From an uncultured Collinsella sp. (GTDB lineage: Bacteria > Actinomycetota > Coriobacteriia > Coriobacteriales > Coriobacteriaceae): a DNA stretch of 64,000 bases. The DNA is taken from NCBI GenBank assembly GCA_900541715.1, contig UQLI01000006.1:5900-69899 (forward strand). The letters are read 5' to 3'. Position numbers and translations under genes: made by a program. The notes under the pieces were generated by a model. That model was given only the letters and a program-made list of their open reading frames with translations. It did not search any database and was not told the origin of the DNA. Each line of letters opens with the position of its first letter. Position 1 is the first letter of the stretch. Shown here piece after piece: positions 62,291 through 64,000 of this stretch.

Positions 62291-63181
62291 ATGGCAGAAC
62301 AGACCAGCAAGGCCGATCGCGTCAAACTCAACCGCGAACTCGCGCAGATGCTCAAGGGCGGCGTCATCATGGACGTCACCACGCCCGAGCAGGCGCGCAT
62401 CGCCGAGGAGGCAGGCGCCTGCGCCGTCATGGCACTCGAGCGCATCCCGGCCGACATCCGTGCCGCAGGCGGCGTCTCGCGCATGAGCGACCCCAAGATG
62501 ATCAAGGGCATCCAAGAGGCCGTCTCCATCCCTGTCATGGCCAAGTGCCGCATCGGTCACATCGTCGAGGCGCAGGTCCTTCAAGCCATCGAGATCGACT
62601 ACATCGATGAATCCGAGGTTCTCTCCCCCGCCGACGATGTCTACCACATCGACAAGACCCAGTTTGACGTCCCGTTTGTCTGCGGTGCCCGTGACCTGGG
62701 CGAGGCGCTGCGCCGTGTTGCCGAGGGCGCCACGATGATCCGCACCAAGGGCGAGCCGGGCACGGGCGACGTCGTTCAGGCTGTGCGTCACATGCGCAAG
62801 ATCCAAAAGCAGATCCGCGACGTTGTTGCCCTGCGTGACGACGAGCTCTTTGAGGCAGCCAAACAGCTGCAGGTTCCGGTCGAGCTGGTACGCGAGGTCC
62901 ACGCCACGGGCAAGCTCCCCGTCGTGAACTTTGCCGCCGGCGGCGTAGCAACCCCCGCCGATGCCGCGCTGATGATGCAGCTGGGCGCCGAGGGCGTCTT
63001 TGTCGGCTCGGGCATCTTTAAGAGCGGCGATCCCGCCAAGCGCGCCGCTGCCATCGTTAAGGCCGTGGCCAACTTCACCGACGCCAAGCTCATCGCTGAG
63101 CTTTCGGAGGACCTGGGCGAGGCCATGGTGGGCATCAACGCCGACGAAATTGAGATCATCATGGAGGAGCGCGGGCGCTAG
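62291..63181 (+). CDS. pdxS: Pyridoxal 5'-phosphate synthase subunit PdxS
   Basis: This 296-residue TIM-barrel enzyme makes pyridoxal phosphate from ribose-5-phosphate, glyceraldehyde-3-phosphate and ammonia. The active-site lysines are in [10 protein letters not shown] (Lys85) and [11 protein letters not shown] (Lys153), and [20 protein letters not shown] is typical. PdxS forms dodecamers with PdxT. The ATG at 62291 has AAGGGGGCAACC upstream; earlier in-frame ATGs lack this. pdxT follows by 20 bases. Confidence 0.97.
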   Translation: MAEQTSKADRVKLNRELAQMLKGGVIMDVTTPEQARIAEEAGACAVMALERIPADIRAAGGVSRMSDPKMIKGIQEAVSIPVMAKCRIGHIVEAQVLQAIEIDYIDESEVLSPADDVYHIDKTQFDVPFVCGARDLGEALRRVAEGATMIRTKGEPGTGDVVQAVRHMRKIQKQIRDVVALRDDELFEAAKQLQVPVELVREVHATGKLPVVNFAAGGVATPADAALMMQLGAEGVFVGSGIFKSGDPAKRAAAIVKAVANFTDAKLIAELSEDLGEAMVGINADEIEIIMEERGR

Positions 63182-63201
63182 TCCAGCAGAAAGGATCGCA
63201 C

Positions 63202-63789
63202 ATGAGCGATTACGCAGACCAGACGGTCGCCGTGCTGGCGGTCCAAGGTGCTTTTGCCGAGCACGAGGCGAGGCTGTCCGAGCTGGGCGCACGTTGTATT
63301 GAGCTGAGGCAGGCGGCTGATTTGAAGCAGGACTTTGACCGTCTGGTACTTCCCGGCGGCGAGTCTACCGTTCAAGGGAAGCTGCTTGATGAGTTGGGCA
63401 TGCTCGAGGAGCTTCGTGCCCGCATCTCTGATGGCATGCCCGTCCTGGGCACCTGCGCCGGCCTGATTCTGCTGGCTCACGACCTTGCCGCCCATGACGA
63501 TAAGGGCACGCCGCGTTTGGCAACCATGGATGTACTTGTCGAGCGCAATGCCTACGGCAGACAGATCGGCAGCTTTCGAACCAAGGGACAGGTAGCCGGC
63601 ATCGACGGTGAAGTACCGCTAACGTTTATCCGCGCGCCCCGCATCGTCGAGGTCCACGGCGACGCCAAGGCCTTAGCGAAAGTCGACGGGCGCATCGTCG
63701 CCGCCCGCCAGGGCAACCAGCTCGGCGTCACCTTCCACCCCGAGCTCGATGAAGACACCCGTCTCCACGAACTGTTCCTACAAATGTAG
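63202..63789 (+). CDS. pdxT: Pyridoxal 5'-phosphate synthase glutaminase subunit PdxT
   Basis: This 195-residue class I glutamine amidotransferase supplies ammonia to PdxS. It has VLAVQGAFAEH, PGGEST (51-56), the nucleophile Cys85 in LGTCAGLIL and the catalytic pair in FHPELDED (His179, Glu181). The ATG has AGAAAGGATCGCAC upstream. It is the last gene of the pdxST operon, with a palindromic element and terminator-like T-run behind it. Confidence 0.96.
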   Translation: MSDYADQTVAVLAVQGAFAEHEARLSELGARCIELRQAADLKQDFDRLVLPGGESTVQGKLLDELGMLEELRARISDGMPVLGTCAGLILLAHDLAAHDDKGTPRLATMDVLVERNAYGRQIGSFRTKGQVAGIDGEVPLTFIRAPRIVEVHGDAKALAKVDGRIVAARQGNQLGVTFHPELDEDTRLHELFLQM

Positions 63790-63809
63790 GCGTCGAAATC
63801 AACAAACGA

Positions 63810-63883
63810 AACGAGAGTGGATAATCTCCCACCTTGAGCATGAATATGGGCTCAAACCGGGAGATTATCCACTCTCGTTTTTT
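63810..63883 (+). repeat. 74-bp palindromic element with T-run after pdxT (family D)
   Basis: AACGAGAGTGGATAATCTCC+C (63810-63830) is the perfect inverted complement of 63859-63879, around a 28-base centre, and is followed by TTTTTT (63878-63883). It is placed 20 bases after the pdxT stop and can serve as its terminator. Confidence 0.85.
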
Positions 63884-63963
63884 GGTACAAATGATCCCTT
63901 GGGGATGCCGATGTTTTGGTACCGACAGCGAGCGCCCACCAGAGTGAACAAATTGGCATGAAA

Positions 63964-64000
63964 AGAGGACGGCATAGACCTTCTGGTCATGCCGTCCTCT
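63964..64000 (-). terminator. Terminator hairpin at the right edge
   Basis: AGAGGACGGCAT-A-GACC (63964-63980) pairs with GGTCATGCCGTCCTCT (63985-64000). On the reverse strand the stem is followed by TTTT, so it probably ends a leftward gene beyond the window. The 63884-63963 stretch holds no supported gene. Confidence 0.7.

Noticed and set aside
63749..63961. 70-codon plus frame at the end of pdxT
   Set aside because: It runs through the family D palindrome, has no ribosome site and starts inside pdxT.

Overview
The window looks like a chromosomal segment of a Coriobacteriia gut actinobacterium, most likely Collinsella or a close relative. This rests on the high G+C, dense actinobacterial-style coding, strong AGGAGG/GGGGG ribosome binding sites and gene content (a RecJ-RecQ fusion, a full-length PurL, a lactate dehydrogenase/Etf cluster, a DUF3516 helicase, rubrerythrin). 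The genus is inferred from sequence character and family knowledge; no database search was possible. No rRNA, tRNA, CRISPR array, transposase or phage gene was recognised.

Left part (1-16 kb): the 5' end of class II fructose-bisphosphate aldolase, then a leftward recJ/recQ fusion - rel - metallo-beta-lactamase-fold group. A BASS-type transporter, a DUF4931/GalT-like protein and cutC follow. Next is a complete branched-chain amino acid ABC operon (livJ-livH-livM-livG-livF, leftward) with a second livJ-like lipoprotein gene upstream.

Middle part (16-37 kb): homoserine dehydrogenase, a Kef-type antiporter, purL, an EamA exporter, a frameshifted diguanylate cyclase, kdgT, azlCD and an HD-domain protein. 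A leftward FAD dehydrogenase - etfB - etfA cluster fits an electron-confurcating lactate dehydrogenase. A rightward cassette of secreted or anchored proteins of unknown function (33.0-36.2 kb) ends with a DUF554 membrane protein.

Defence and RNA part (37-52 kb): three rightward genes (TerB-like, P-loop ATPase, Lhr-like helicase) match the Shango anti-phage system as I know it. Then come a spermidine-synthase-like protein, Elp3, a DUF4097 protein with an Xre/membrane regulator, a Trm9-like methyltransferase, TrmB and a DUF3516 helicase. Elp3, the Trm9-like enzyme and TrmB suggest a tRNA-modification neighbourhood.

Right part (52-64 kb): a DUF2130 coiled-coil protein with a nuclease-like core, a metallophosphoesterase, a small charged protein, a HIRAN protein, aldehyde and iron-type alcohol dehydrogenases, a rubredoxin-first rubrerythrin, a DUF559-like nuclease gene, and pdxR divergent from pdxST.

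The most unusual feature is a set of palindromic intergenic elements. One family (three copies, about 122 bp, ends CTAAGTGAGTAG) carries stop codons in all three reading frames at each intact end and supplies the actual stop codons of two genes, the DUF559-like nuclease gene and pdxR. Other families include a 62-bp tandem triplet and several 50-75 bp hairpin elements.
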